A stretch of 6,487 nt of DNA from Oscillospiraceae bacterium (GTDB lineage Bacteria; Bacillota; Clostridia; Oscillospirales; Oscillospiraceae), in the NCBI GenBank assembly GCA_020025375.1, contig JAHHSF010000075.1, positions 1-6,487 of the forward strand, given 5' to 3'. The notes below the pieces were generated by a model, which was not told the DNA's origin, ran no database searches, and saw only the letters and a list, made by a program, of their open reading frames with translations. The number at the start of each line of letters is the position of its first letter. Positions within the stretch are counted from its first letter, which is position 1. Both the position numbers and the translations under genes were made by a program. This document shows, piece after piece, positions 1-6,066 of this stretch.

Positions 1-1265
1 ATGAGGGCCAGGGTGCGGGGAATGGGGGTAGCCGACATGACCAGCACATGGGGGGGCAGGTCGGCTTTCCCGGCCAGGGTGCTGCGTTGGGCCACCCCGA
101 AGCGGTGCTGCTCGTCGGCCACCACCAAGGTCAGCCGGGCAAAGTCCACCCCGGCGGTGAGCAGGGCGTGGGTGCCCACGATGAAATCGATTTTGCCGCT
201 GGCCAGGCCGGCCTTCACCGCCCGTTTTTCGGCGGCCTTCATGCTTCCGGTGAGCAGGCCCACCCGGACCCCGGCGGGGTCCAGAAGGGCGGCGAGGGTA
301 CGGAAGTGTTGCTCTGCCAAGATCTCCGTAGGAGCCATGAGGGCGGTCTGACAGCCGTTCTTGGCCGTCAGCCAGCCGCCATAGGCGGCTACCACGGTTT
401 TGCCCGAGCCCACATCGCCCTGAATCAGGCGGTTCATGGGCTTGCCTGAGGCCATGTCGGCGGCCATCTCCTCCATGGCCCGCCTTTGGGCCCCGGTGGG
501 AGAAAAGGGGAGGAGAGCGAGAAATTGGCCAATGGGCCGGGGCGGGACAACCTGCCCCACCTGGTCGGTCCGCCGTTGGCGGAGCAGGGCCAGACCCGCC
601 GAGAAGAGGAAAAACTCCTCGAAGGCCAGCCGCCGTTTGGCGGCGGCCAGGTCCTCCCAGGTGGCGGGGAAGTGGATGTTCCCCAGCGCAAAGGCCTTGG
701 AGGAGAGATGGTGCCTCTCCCGCCGGGCCGGGGGGAGGACCTCCTGAGCCAGGGGGGCACAGCTGGTCAAAACCCGTTCCACCAGCCCGGCCAGCAGATT
801 GTTGGAGACACCCGCCGTCAGGGGATAGACCGGCATGATGCGTCCGGTGAACCGAGCGGCCCCCTTGGCTTCAAAAATGGGGTTGGTCATGGATCGGCGG
901 GAGCCGGACCCCGCCACCATGCCGTAAAAAATATAGGTACTGCCCAAGCGCAGGGCATCCTTCACATAGGCCTGGTTGAAGAAGGTGAGGTCCATGATCC
1001 CGGAGCCGTCGGCCACCCGAACCTTGACCAGCTCCAGCCCCCGGCGGACGCGGGAGAGCCGGGGCACTTCGGCCACCACGGCCTCTATGCACACCGGGTG
1101 GTCGTTGGGGGCCTGGGCAATCTCGGCGGCCTGGGTGCGGTCGTCATAGGTCCGGGGGTAGTGGGCCAGCAGGTCCCCGGCGGTGTGGATGCCGAGCCGG
1201 GCCAAGGCCTTGGCCCGGGCGGGTCCCACGGCGGGCAGCGCGGTGACGGGGGTGTTTCGGTCCAT
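1..1265 (-). CDS. recG: ATP-dependent DNA helicase RecG, N-terminal 421 codons (3' end outside window)
   Basis: RecG is a cytoplasmic superfamily 2 helicase that remodels stalled replication forks and branch-migrates Holliday junctions. The reading frame starts at ATG 1265-1263 and stays open to the left edge, giving 421 of the roughly 680 residues usual for the family. Visible in order: an N-terminal helix-hairpin-like stretch (about residues 8-42, with LPAVGPARAKAL and HYPRTYDDRT), the wedge/OB domain that grips the fork (about 58-150), a Q-type motif (TGAQRRA) just before the Walker A box GDVGSGKT at 283-290, the Walker B box DEQH at 384-387 followed by RFGV, and motif III SATPIPRTLAL starting at 411. 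The second helicase domain lies outside the window. The start is supported by AAAGGAGG at 1280-1273, 7 nt upstream. It is divergent from the pyruvate carboxylase gene. Motif order and the family-specific DEQHRFG leave little doubt; only the missing C-terminus is unseen. Confidence 0.97.
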   Translation of the reverse strand, partial: MDRNTPVTALPAVGPARAKALARLGIHTAGDLLAHYPRTYDDRTQAAEIAQAPNDHPVCIEAVVAEVPRLSRVRRGLELVKVRVADGSGIMDLTFFNQAYVKDALRLGSTYIFYGMVAGSGSRRSMTNPIFEAKGAARFTGRIMPVYPLTAGVSNNLLAGLVERVLTSCAPLAQEVLPPARRERHHLSSKAFALGNIHFPATWEDLAAAKRRLAFEEFFLFSAGLALLRQRRTDQVGQVVPPRPIGQFLALLPFSPTGAQRRAMEEMAADMASGKPMNRLIQGDVGSGKTVVAAYGGWLTAKNGCQTALMAPTEILAEQHFRTLAALLDPAGVRVGLLTGSMKAAEKRAVKAGLASGKIDFIVGTHALLTAGVDFARLTLVVADEQHRFGVAQRSTLAGKADLPPHVLVMSATPIPRTLAL

Positions 1266-1292
1266 GTCCGGGCCTCCTTTCCTGTTTTCCTA

Positions 1293-1321
1293 ATGGTATC
1301 AAAAGCGACCTTGCTTGGCAA
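1293..1321 (-). promoter_or_regulatory. Probable sigma-A promoter of recG
   Basis: Reading the minus strand, TTGCCA (1321-1316, five of six matches to TTGACA) and TACCAT (1298-1293, four of six matches to TATAAT) are separated by exactly 17 bp. Transcription would begin near 1286, about 20 nt before the recG ATG, leaving just enough leader for the Shine-Dalgarno at 1280-1273. The -10 is weak, so this is a plausible prediction, not a certain one. Confidence 0.5.
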
Positions 1322-1383
1322 GAGCTGGAAGGGAGGAAAAAATGGGCCAAAAGGGAATTTTTTTGTAACTTCCAAAGAAAAAC

Positions 1384-1412
1384 TTGAATCAGGAAGTGGG
1401 AGCCGATATAAT
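1384..1412 (+). promoter_or_regulatory. Strong sigma-A promoter of the pyruvate carboxylase gene
   Basis: TTGAAT at 1384-1389 and a perfect TATAAT at 1407-1412 are separated by 17 bp. Upstream of the -35 there is an A/T-rich stretch (about 1356-1383, with runs of T and A) that could act as an UP-type element. Predicted transcription start is around 1419, giving a leader of about 38 nt before the GTG start. No convincing operator overlaps the promoter, which fits steady expression of a housekeeping anaplerotic enzyme. Confidence 0.8.
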
Positions 1413-1440
1413 AAGCCTATCCAAACACAAAACACACGAA

Positions 1441-1459
1441 AAGGAGGAAGAACACCGTG
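1441..1459 (+). promoter_or_regulatory. Ribosome-binding site that fixes a GTG start for pyruvate carboxylase
   Basis: AAGGAGG at 1441-1447 is a near-ideal Shine-Dalgarno and sits 9 nt before GTG at 1457-1459. The protein from this GTG begins MGERQFQKVLAANRGEIA, so the conserved biotin carboxylase N-terminus (KVLAANRGEIA) follows after only a few residues, as expected for the family. No in-frame ATG is a better candidate. Confidence 0.85.
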
Positions 1460-4400
1460 GGAGAACGTCAATTTCAGAAAGTTTTGGCCGCCAATCGCGG
1501 CGAAATTGCCATTCGAATCTTCCGGGCCTGCTATGATCTGGGTCTGCATACCGTAGCTATGTACTCCAACGAGGACATGTACGGTCTCTTCCGCACCAAG
1601 GCGGATGAGGCCTACCTCATCGGGGAAAAACTCTCCCCTCTGGGGGCCTACCTGGATATCCCCACCATTATCGACCTGGCCCGTCGCCGTCAGGTGGATG
1701 CCATCCATCCCGGCTATGGCTTCCTGTCGGAAAACGCCGACTTTGCCAAGGCCTGTGAGGACGCGGGCATTACCTTCATCGGGCCCCCTTCCCATGTCCT
1801 GGCCCAGATGGGCGACAAGCTGGCTGCCAAAGCCACCGCCATCGCCTGTGGTGTGCCTACGATCCCCGGCTCCACCGATCCCCTCGCCGGGGCGGAGGAG
1901 GCGGTCGCCAAGGCGGTGGAGTACGGCTTCCCCGTCATCCTGAAGGCCGCCGCCGGCGGCGGTGGCCGTGGTATGCGCCGCTGTGACACCGAGGAAGAGG
2001 TCCGCCAGAATTTCCACCTGGTGAAAAGCGAGGCCAAGAAGGCCTTCGGAAACGACGACATCTTCATCGAAAAATTCCTGGTGGAGCCCAAGCACATCGA
2101 GGTCCAGATCCTGGCCGACAGCTACGGCAACGTGATGCACCTGGGAGAGCGGGACTGCTCCCTCCAGCGCCGCTACCAGAAGGTGGTGGAGTACGCTCCT
2201 GCCTGGAGCGTGCCCCAGGCCACCCGGGAGCGCCTCCATGAGGACGCGGTGAAGATCGCCCGCCAGGTTGGCTATGTGAACGCCGGTACTGTGGAGTTCC
2301 TGGTGGATAAGAACGGGGACCACTACTTTATCGAGATGAACCCCCGCATCCAGGTAGAGCATACCGTCACCGAGCAGGTGACCGGCATCGACCTGGTCCG
2401 GGCCCAGATCCTCATCGCCGAGGGCTACCCCCTCTCCACACCTGAAATCGGCCTTTCCAAGCAGTCCGACCTGCGGATGAACGGCTTTGCCATCCAGTGC
2501 CGGGTGACCACCGAGGACCCGGTGAATAACTTTGCCCCTGACACCGGCAAGATTACCTCCTACCGGTCGGGCGGCGGCTTCGGCGTCCGTTTGGACGGCG
2601 GAAACGCCTACGCCGGGGCGATCGTCTCCCCATATTACGACTCCCTGCTGGTGAAGGTCACCTCCTGGGACAACACCTTTGAGGGGGCCTGCCGCCGGGC
2701 CACCCGGGCCATCAACGAGACTCATATCCGGGGCGTGAAGACCAACATCCCCTTTGTCACAAACATCCTCACCCACCCGGCCTTCCACGCCGGGACCTGC
2801 CACACCAAGTTTATCGACGACACCCCTGAGCTTTTTGAAATCGAGAACAGCCGGGACCGGGCCACCAAGGTCCTCAAGTACATCGCCGAGATCCAGGTCA
2901 AGGCCCCCAACGCTGAGCGGCTCCAGTTGGACATTCCCCGCTTCCCGCCTGTCACCGGGACCCCCCTCCATGGGGTGAAGGACATTCTGGACAAGGAGGG
3001 ACCCGAGGCCGTGAAGCGCTGGGTCCTGGACCAGAAGAAGTTGCTCATCACCGACACCACCATGCGGGATGCCCACCAGTCTCTCCTCTCTACCCGGATG
3101 CGGACCCGGGATATGGTCAAGGGCGCGGCGGGCACCGCCGAGATCCTGGCCGACTGCTTCTCCCTGGAGATGTGGGGCGGGGCCACCTTCGACGTGGCCT
3201 ACCGCTTCCTCCACGAATCCCCCTGGGAGCGTCTGGACCTTCTGCGGCGTGAAATTCCCAACATTCCCTTCCAGATGCTTATCCGGGGTGCCAACGCCGT
3301 GGGCTATACCAACTATCCCGACAATCTGGTCCGGGCTTTCATCGAGGAGGCCGCCAAGAGCGGCATCGATGTCTTCCGTGTCTTTGATTCCCTGAACTGG
3401 ATTCCCGGCATGGAGAACGCCATGGAGGAGGTCCTCAAGCAGGGCAAGCTCTGCGAGGCCGCCATCTGTTACACCGGCGGTATCGGGGATGACAAGACGG
3501 GCGGCCGGTACGGGGTGAAGTACTATGTGGACCTGGCCAAGGAGCTGGAGCGCCGGGGAGCCCACATCCTTGCCATCAAGGATATGGCCGGCCTGCTGAA
3601 GCCCTACGCAGCCAAGGAACTGGTCACCGCCCTGAAAAACGAGGTGGGCCTGCCCATCCATCTCCACACCCACGACACCTCGGGCAACCAGGTGGCAACC
3701 TATCTCATGGCCGCCGAAGCCGGGGTGGACATCGTGGACACCGCCCTCGCCCCCATGTCCAGCCTCACCAGCCAGCCCTCCATGGACGCGGTGGTGGCCG
3801 CCCTCAAGGGCCAGGAGCGGGACACCGGCTTTGAAGCCGCCAAGATCCAAAAGCTCTCCGACTACTGGTCCGACGTGCGCCTGCGCTATAAGAGTTTTGA
3901 GAACGACCTCAAGAATCCCGCCGCCGACATCTACCGCTATGAGATGCCTGGCGGACAGTACACCAACCTCCGCAGCCAGGTGGCCAGCTTGGGCCTGGGC
4001 CACCGCTTTGAGGAGGTCAAGGAGATGTACTGTACCGTGAACCAGATGCTGGGTGACATTGTGAAGGTGACCCCCTCCTCCAAGATGGTGGGGGACATGG
4101 CCATCTTCATGGTGCAGAACGACCTGACCCCCGAGAACATTGTGGAGCGGGGAGAGGCTCTGAACTTCCCCGACTCGGTGGTGTCCTACTTCAAGGGCAT
4201 GATGGGTCAGCCCGCCTGGGGCTGGCCGGAGGATCTCCAGCGGGTGGTCCTCAAGGGGGAGAAGCCCATCACCTGCCGTCCCGGCGAGCTGCTGGAGCCA
4301 GTGGACTTTGAGAAGGTCAAGGAAGAGATGAAGCGCTTCATGGGGGACGACCTCATCAATATGCGGGCCATGCTCTCCTACTGCCTGTATCCCAAGGTCT

Positions 4401-4888
4401 ACGAGGAGTACCGCAGCCACCGCAAGGAGTACGGCTACATTATGCGTATGGGCAGTCACGTCTTCTTCAACGGCATGGCCCTGGGCGAGACCAATAAGAT
4501 TAACATCGAGGACGGCAAGACCCTGGTCATTAAGTATCTGGGTTTGGGTGACCTGAACGAGGATGGCACCCGGAACGTGCACTTTGAGCTCAACGGGATG
4601 CGCCGGGATGTGGCAGTCGCCGATCCCAATGCCGACATCCAGGTGGAGGCCCGGCCCATCGCCGACCCGGAGGATAAGAGCCAGGCGGGTGCCTCCATTC
4701 CCGGCCTGGTCTCCAAGATTACGGTGAAGCCCGGTGATACCGTGGAGGAGAACCAGATCATCGCCATTATCGAGGCCATGAAGATGGAGACCAACGTGGT
4801 GGCCCGTATGGCCGGCAAGGTGGACGAGGTCTTCGTGAAGGAGGGCGCCACGGTGAATGCCGGGGAGCTCCTGCTTACCATTAAGTAA
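1457..4888 (+). CDS. pyc: Pyruvate carboxylase, complete single-chain form (EC 6.4.1.1)
   Basis: A 1143-residue biotin enzyme that carboxylates pyruvate to oxaloacetate with ATP and bicarbonate, replenishing the TCA intermediates; cytoplasmic, a tetramer in characterised members. Domains in order: biotin carboxylase (about 5-455) with KVLAANRGEIA, the glycine-rich ATP-grasp loop GGGGRGM at 167-173, K242 in QKVVE and EMNPRIQVEH with R297 and E301 matching catalytic residues of E. coli AccC; carboxyltransferase (about 525-800) opening with DTTMRDAHQSLL at 533-544, K708 in IKDMAGLLKP (the lysine carbamylated in this family) and metal-ligand histidines H737/H739 in HTHD; a C-terminal carboxyltransferase/allosteric segment with PGGQYTNL from 831; and a biotin carrier domain (about 1076-1143) with EAMKMET, biotin on K1109, 34 residues from the end. 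Length is typical (about 1145-1150). All key residues are present. The order biotin carboxylase, carboxyltransferase, carrier, plus the pyruvate-type carboxyltransferase, excludes acetyl- or propionyl-CoA carboxylase. It has its own promoter and terminator. Confidence 0.98.
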   Translation: MGERQFQKVLAANRGEIAIRIFRACYDLGLHTVAMYSNEDMYGLFRTKADEAYLIGEKLSPLGAYLDIPTIIDLARRRQVDAIHPGYGFLSENADFAKACEDAGITFIGPPSHVLAQMGDKLAAKATAIACGVPTIPGSTDPLAGAEEAVAKAVEYGFPVILKAAAGGGGRGMRRCDTEEEVRQNFHLVKSEAKKAFGNDDIFIEKFLVEPKHIEVQILADSYGNVMHLGERDCSLQRRYQKVVEYAPAWSVPQATRERLHEDAVKIARQVGYVNAGTVEFLVDKNGDHYFIEMNPRIQVEHTVTEQVTGIDLVRAQILIAEGYPLSTPEIGLSKQSDLRMNGFAIQCRVTTEDPVNNFAPDTGKITSYRSGGGFGVRLDGGNAYAGAIVSPYYDSLLVKVTSWDNTFEGACRRATRAINETHIRGVKTNIPFVTNILTHPAFHAGTCHTKFIDDTPELFEIENSRDRATKVLKYIAEIQVKAPNAERLQLDIPRFPPVTGTPLHGVKDILDKEGPEAVKRWVLDQKKLLITDTTMRDAHQSLLSTRMRTRDMVKGAAGTAEILADCFSLEMWGGATFDVAYRFLHESPWERLDLLRREIPNIPFQMLIRGANAVGYTNYPDNLVRAFIEEAAKSGIDVFRVFDSLNWIPGMENAMEEVLKQGKLCEAAICYTGGIGDDKTGGRYGVKYYVDLAKELERRGAHILAIKDMAGLLKPYAAKELVTALKNEVGLPIHLHTHDTSGNQVATYLMAAEAGVDIVDTALAPMSSLTSQPSMDAVVAALKGQERDTGFEAAKIQKLSDYWSDVRLRYKSFENDLKNPAADIYRYEMPGGQYTNLRSQVASLGLGHRFEEVKEMYCTVNQMLGDIVKVTPSSKMVGDMAIFMVQNDLTPENIVERGEALNFPDSVVSYFKGMMGQPAWGWPEDLQRVVLKGEKPITCRPGELLEPVDFEKVKEEMKRFMGDDLINMRAMLSYCLYPKVYEEYRSHRKEYGYIMRMGSHVFFNGMALGETNKINIEDGKTLVIKYLGLGDLNEDGTRNVHFELNGMRRDVAVADPNADIQVEARPIADPEDKSQAGASIPGLVSKITVKPGDTVEENQIIAIIEAMKMETNVVARMAGKVDEVFVKEGATVNAGELLLTIK

Positions 4889-4900
4889 ATACCCACGGAA

Positions 4901-4931
4901 AAGCGAGAGGCTTCGGCCTCTCGCTTTTTTT
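4901..4931 (+). terminator. Intrinsic terminator of pyruvate carboxylase
   Basis: Thirteen bases after the TAA stop begins a 9-bp perfect GC-rich stem, GCGAGAGGC (4903-4911) with GCCTCTCGC (4916-4924), closed by a C(UUCG)G tetraloop, an unusually stable loop. It is followed directly by seven T residues (4925-4931). The A residues at 4901-4902 extend the stem by pairing with the first T residues. On the opposite strand the same stem is followed by TTTT, so weak bidirectional termination is possible. This separates pyruvate carboxylase from the eut-type genes. Confidence 0.95.
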
Positions 4932-4936
4932 ATGGA

Positions 4937-4962
4937 CCCCGGCGGAAAATTTTCCGCCGGGG
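4937..4962. repeat. Perfect 26-bp palindrome of unknown role upstream of the eut-type genes
   Basis: The half-site CCCCGGCGGAAAA (4937-4949) is followed without spacer by its exact reverse complement (4950-4962). As DNA it is a perfectly symmetric site that could bind a dimeric regulator. As RNA it would fold as a 9-bp GC stem (CCCCGGCGG with CCGCCGGGG) with AAAATTTT at the tip. A stretch CAATATTTTTT follows (4963-4973), so it could also be a second, less canonical terminator. The sequence alone does not decide between operator, terminator or processing site. Confidence 0.6.
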
Positions 4963-4972
4963 CAATATTTTT

Positions 4973-5010
4973 TCCCTTCCCTGCCATACTAAGGGGCAGA
5001 ACGGAAGGGA
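4973..5010 (+). promoter_or_regulatory. Bulged leader hairpin covering the Shine-Dalgarno of the alcohol dehydrogenase gene
   Basis: TCCCTTCC (4973-4980) pairs with GGAAGGGA (5003-5010), and inside it CTGCC (4981-4985) pairs with GGCAG (4995-4999). This gives 13 base pairs interrupted only by a 3-nt bulge (AAC, 5000-5002), with a 9-nt loop at 4986-4994. The 3' arm contains the purine-rich Shine-Dalgarno (GGAAGGGAG, 5003-5011), 8 nt before ATG 5020. If the transcript includes 4973 onwards, the ribosome-binding site would be sequestered. The loop also holds CATACT (4985-4990), a weak -10-like hexamer without a matching -35; a transcript starting from it would lack the 5' arm. Confidence 0.5.
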
Positions 5011-5019
5011 GATGAAAAT

Positions 5020-6066
5020 ATGGAACAATTTTCCCTCAAACCAAAGCTATACTTTGGCGGCGAGCCCCTGGCGGCACTGGACGAGCTGGGGGGGCGGCGG
5101 GTGCTGGTGGTCACCGACGGTTTTCTGGTCTCCTCCGGCCTGCTGGACCGGGTGAAGAGCCGCCTTGACGGTCCGGTGGAGGTCTTTGACCAGGTGGAGC
5201 CAGACCCATCCTTCCAGTTGGTGGCCCGGGGAGTGGCTCAGGCCCAGGCCTTCAGGCCGGAGGCCATTCTGGCCTTCGGCGGCGGCTCCCCCATGGACTG
5301 CGCCAAGGCCATCCGCCATTTCTGGGGGGTGGCCTGTCCCCTCTGGTGCATCCCCACCACGGCGGGCACCGGGAGCGAGGTCACCTCCTTCGCCGTCCTC
5401 ACCGACACAGAAAAAGGGGTCAAGCACGCCTTGGTGGACGATGCCCTCCTCCCGGATGCCGCCATCCTTGCCCCGGAATTTTTGGCCGGGGTCCCGGCGA
5501 AGAGCACAGCCGACACCGGGATGGACGTGCTTACTCACGCCGCCGAGGGCTATGTGGCGAAGGGGGCCAACGCCTTCACGGATGCCCTGGCGGAGAAGGC
5601 GTTCTCTTTGGCCTGGGCCAATCTGCCCGCCGCCTACCGTGGAGAGATGGGGGCAAAAGCCGCTATGCTGGAGGCCTCCTGTCTGGCCGGAATGGCTTTC
5701 AACGCCGCCGGCCTTGGGGTGTGCCATTCCCTGGCCCACGCTTTGGGGGGCGCGTACCACCTGCCCCACGGAAAGATCAACGCCATTTTGCTCCCCAAGG
5801 TGATTTCCTGGCACGGGGAGACCGCCCCGGCCTGCCGGCAGAAGTACAGCCACCTCGCCAAACTTTGTGGCCTTGCCCCTACCGTCCGGTCCCTGGCCGC
5901 CGGCCTGCGCCGCCTGGCCCTCTCCCTTGGGGAGCCGGAGCGGTTTCCCAAGGAGATAGACGCGTCCCGGATCGTTGCCCATGCCATGGCGGACCGCTGT
6001 ACCCCCGCCGACCCTGGACCGGTTACCGAGACCGCCCTCCGGGCCATTCTGGAGGAGATTCGGTGA
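5020..6066 (+). CDS. EutG/PduQ-type iron-dependent alcohol dehydrogenase
   Basis: A 348-residue group III (metal-dependent) alcohol dehydrogenase. Members of this branch reduce acetaldehyde or propionaldehyde to the alcohol with NADH, recycling NAD+ for the aldehyde dehydrogenase of ethanolamine or propanediol microcompartments. Visible: an N-terminal Rossmann-like half with GGGSPMD at 87-93 (cofactor pyrophosphate loop) and PTTAGTGSEVT at 112-122; a helical half with the metal ligands D169 and H173 (GMDVLTHA), H236 and H250 (PHGK), by alignment with E. coli FucO. The opening FSLKPKLYFGG and FTDALAEKA recall Salmonella PduQ more than EutG, but eutA next door argues for ethanolamine use, so I leave the symbol open. 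It is shorter than relatives (about 370-395); the loss lies in the C-terminal helices, and the usual NPR signature near the end reads DPG. ATG 5020 has GGAAGGGAG 8 nt upstream. The stop overlaps eutA. Confidence 0.93.
   Translation: MEQFSLKPKLYFGGEPLAALDELGGRRVLVVTDGFLVSSGLLDRVKSRLDGPVEVFDQVEPDPSFQLVARGVAQAQAFRPEAILAFGGGSPMDCAKAIRHFWGVACPLWCIPTTAGTGSEVTSFAVLTDTEKGVKHALVDDALLPDAAILAPEFLAGVPAKSTADTGMDVLTHAAEGYVAKGANAFTDALAEKAFSLAWANLPAAYRGEMGAKAAMLEASCLAGMAFNAAGLGVCHSLAHALGGAYHLPHGKINAILLPKVISWHGETAPACRQKYSHLAKLCGLAPTVRSLAAGLRRLALSLGEPERFPKEIDASRIVAHAMADRCTPADPGPVTETALRAILEEIR
6051..6066 (+). promoter_or_regulatory. Internal ribosome-binding site and GTGA stop/start overlap, dehydrogenase to eutA
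   Basis: GGAGGAG at 6051-6057, inside the last codons of the dehydrogenase gene, lies 5 nt before GTG 6063-6065, which overlaps the TGA stop at 6064-6066 in the string GTGA. This is the classic arrangement for translational coupling, so the two proteins are very probably made from one message. It also decides the eutA start, since the frame from this GTG begins MSETLLSVGIDIG, matching the EutA N-terminus. Confidence 0.85.

Noticed and set aside
1310..1322. Small inverted repeat CTTGC-TTG-GCAAG overlapping the recG -35 as an operator
   Set aside because: Five-base arms are common by chance and part of it is simply the -35 hexamer; nothing else supports a regulator site.
486..1556. Plus-strand open frame of 356 codons over the recG/pyc boundary
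   Set aside because: It is the register-matched complement of recG, is rich in G and P, and runs through the divergent promoter region into the pyc start in a different frame.
1085..4987. Minus-strand open frame of 1300 codons as a real protein
   Set aside because: The translation is low-complexity, rich in H, G, L and V, has no recognisable motif, has no ribosome-binding site of its own, and lies in perfect register opposite a fully conserved pyruvate carboxylase.
4901..5010. EutV/ANTAR-type antitermination site (paired hairpins with hexanucleotide loops carrying A at position 1 and G at position 4)
   Set aside because: The loops seen are UUCG, AAAATTTT and a 9-nt loop; none is a hexaloop with that A/G pattern, and no terminator overlaps the last hairpin.
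5012..5014. Upstream ATG as an alternative dehydrogenase start
   Set aside because: It is out of frame with the dehydrogenase and touches the Shine-Dalgarno without any spacing.
4889..5019. Cobalamin riboswitch upstream of the eut-type genes
   Set aside because: The 131-nt gap is too short and I cannot find a B12-box-like sequence in it; the space is filled by the terminator, the palindrome and the short hairpin.
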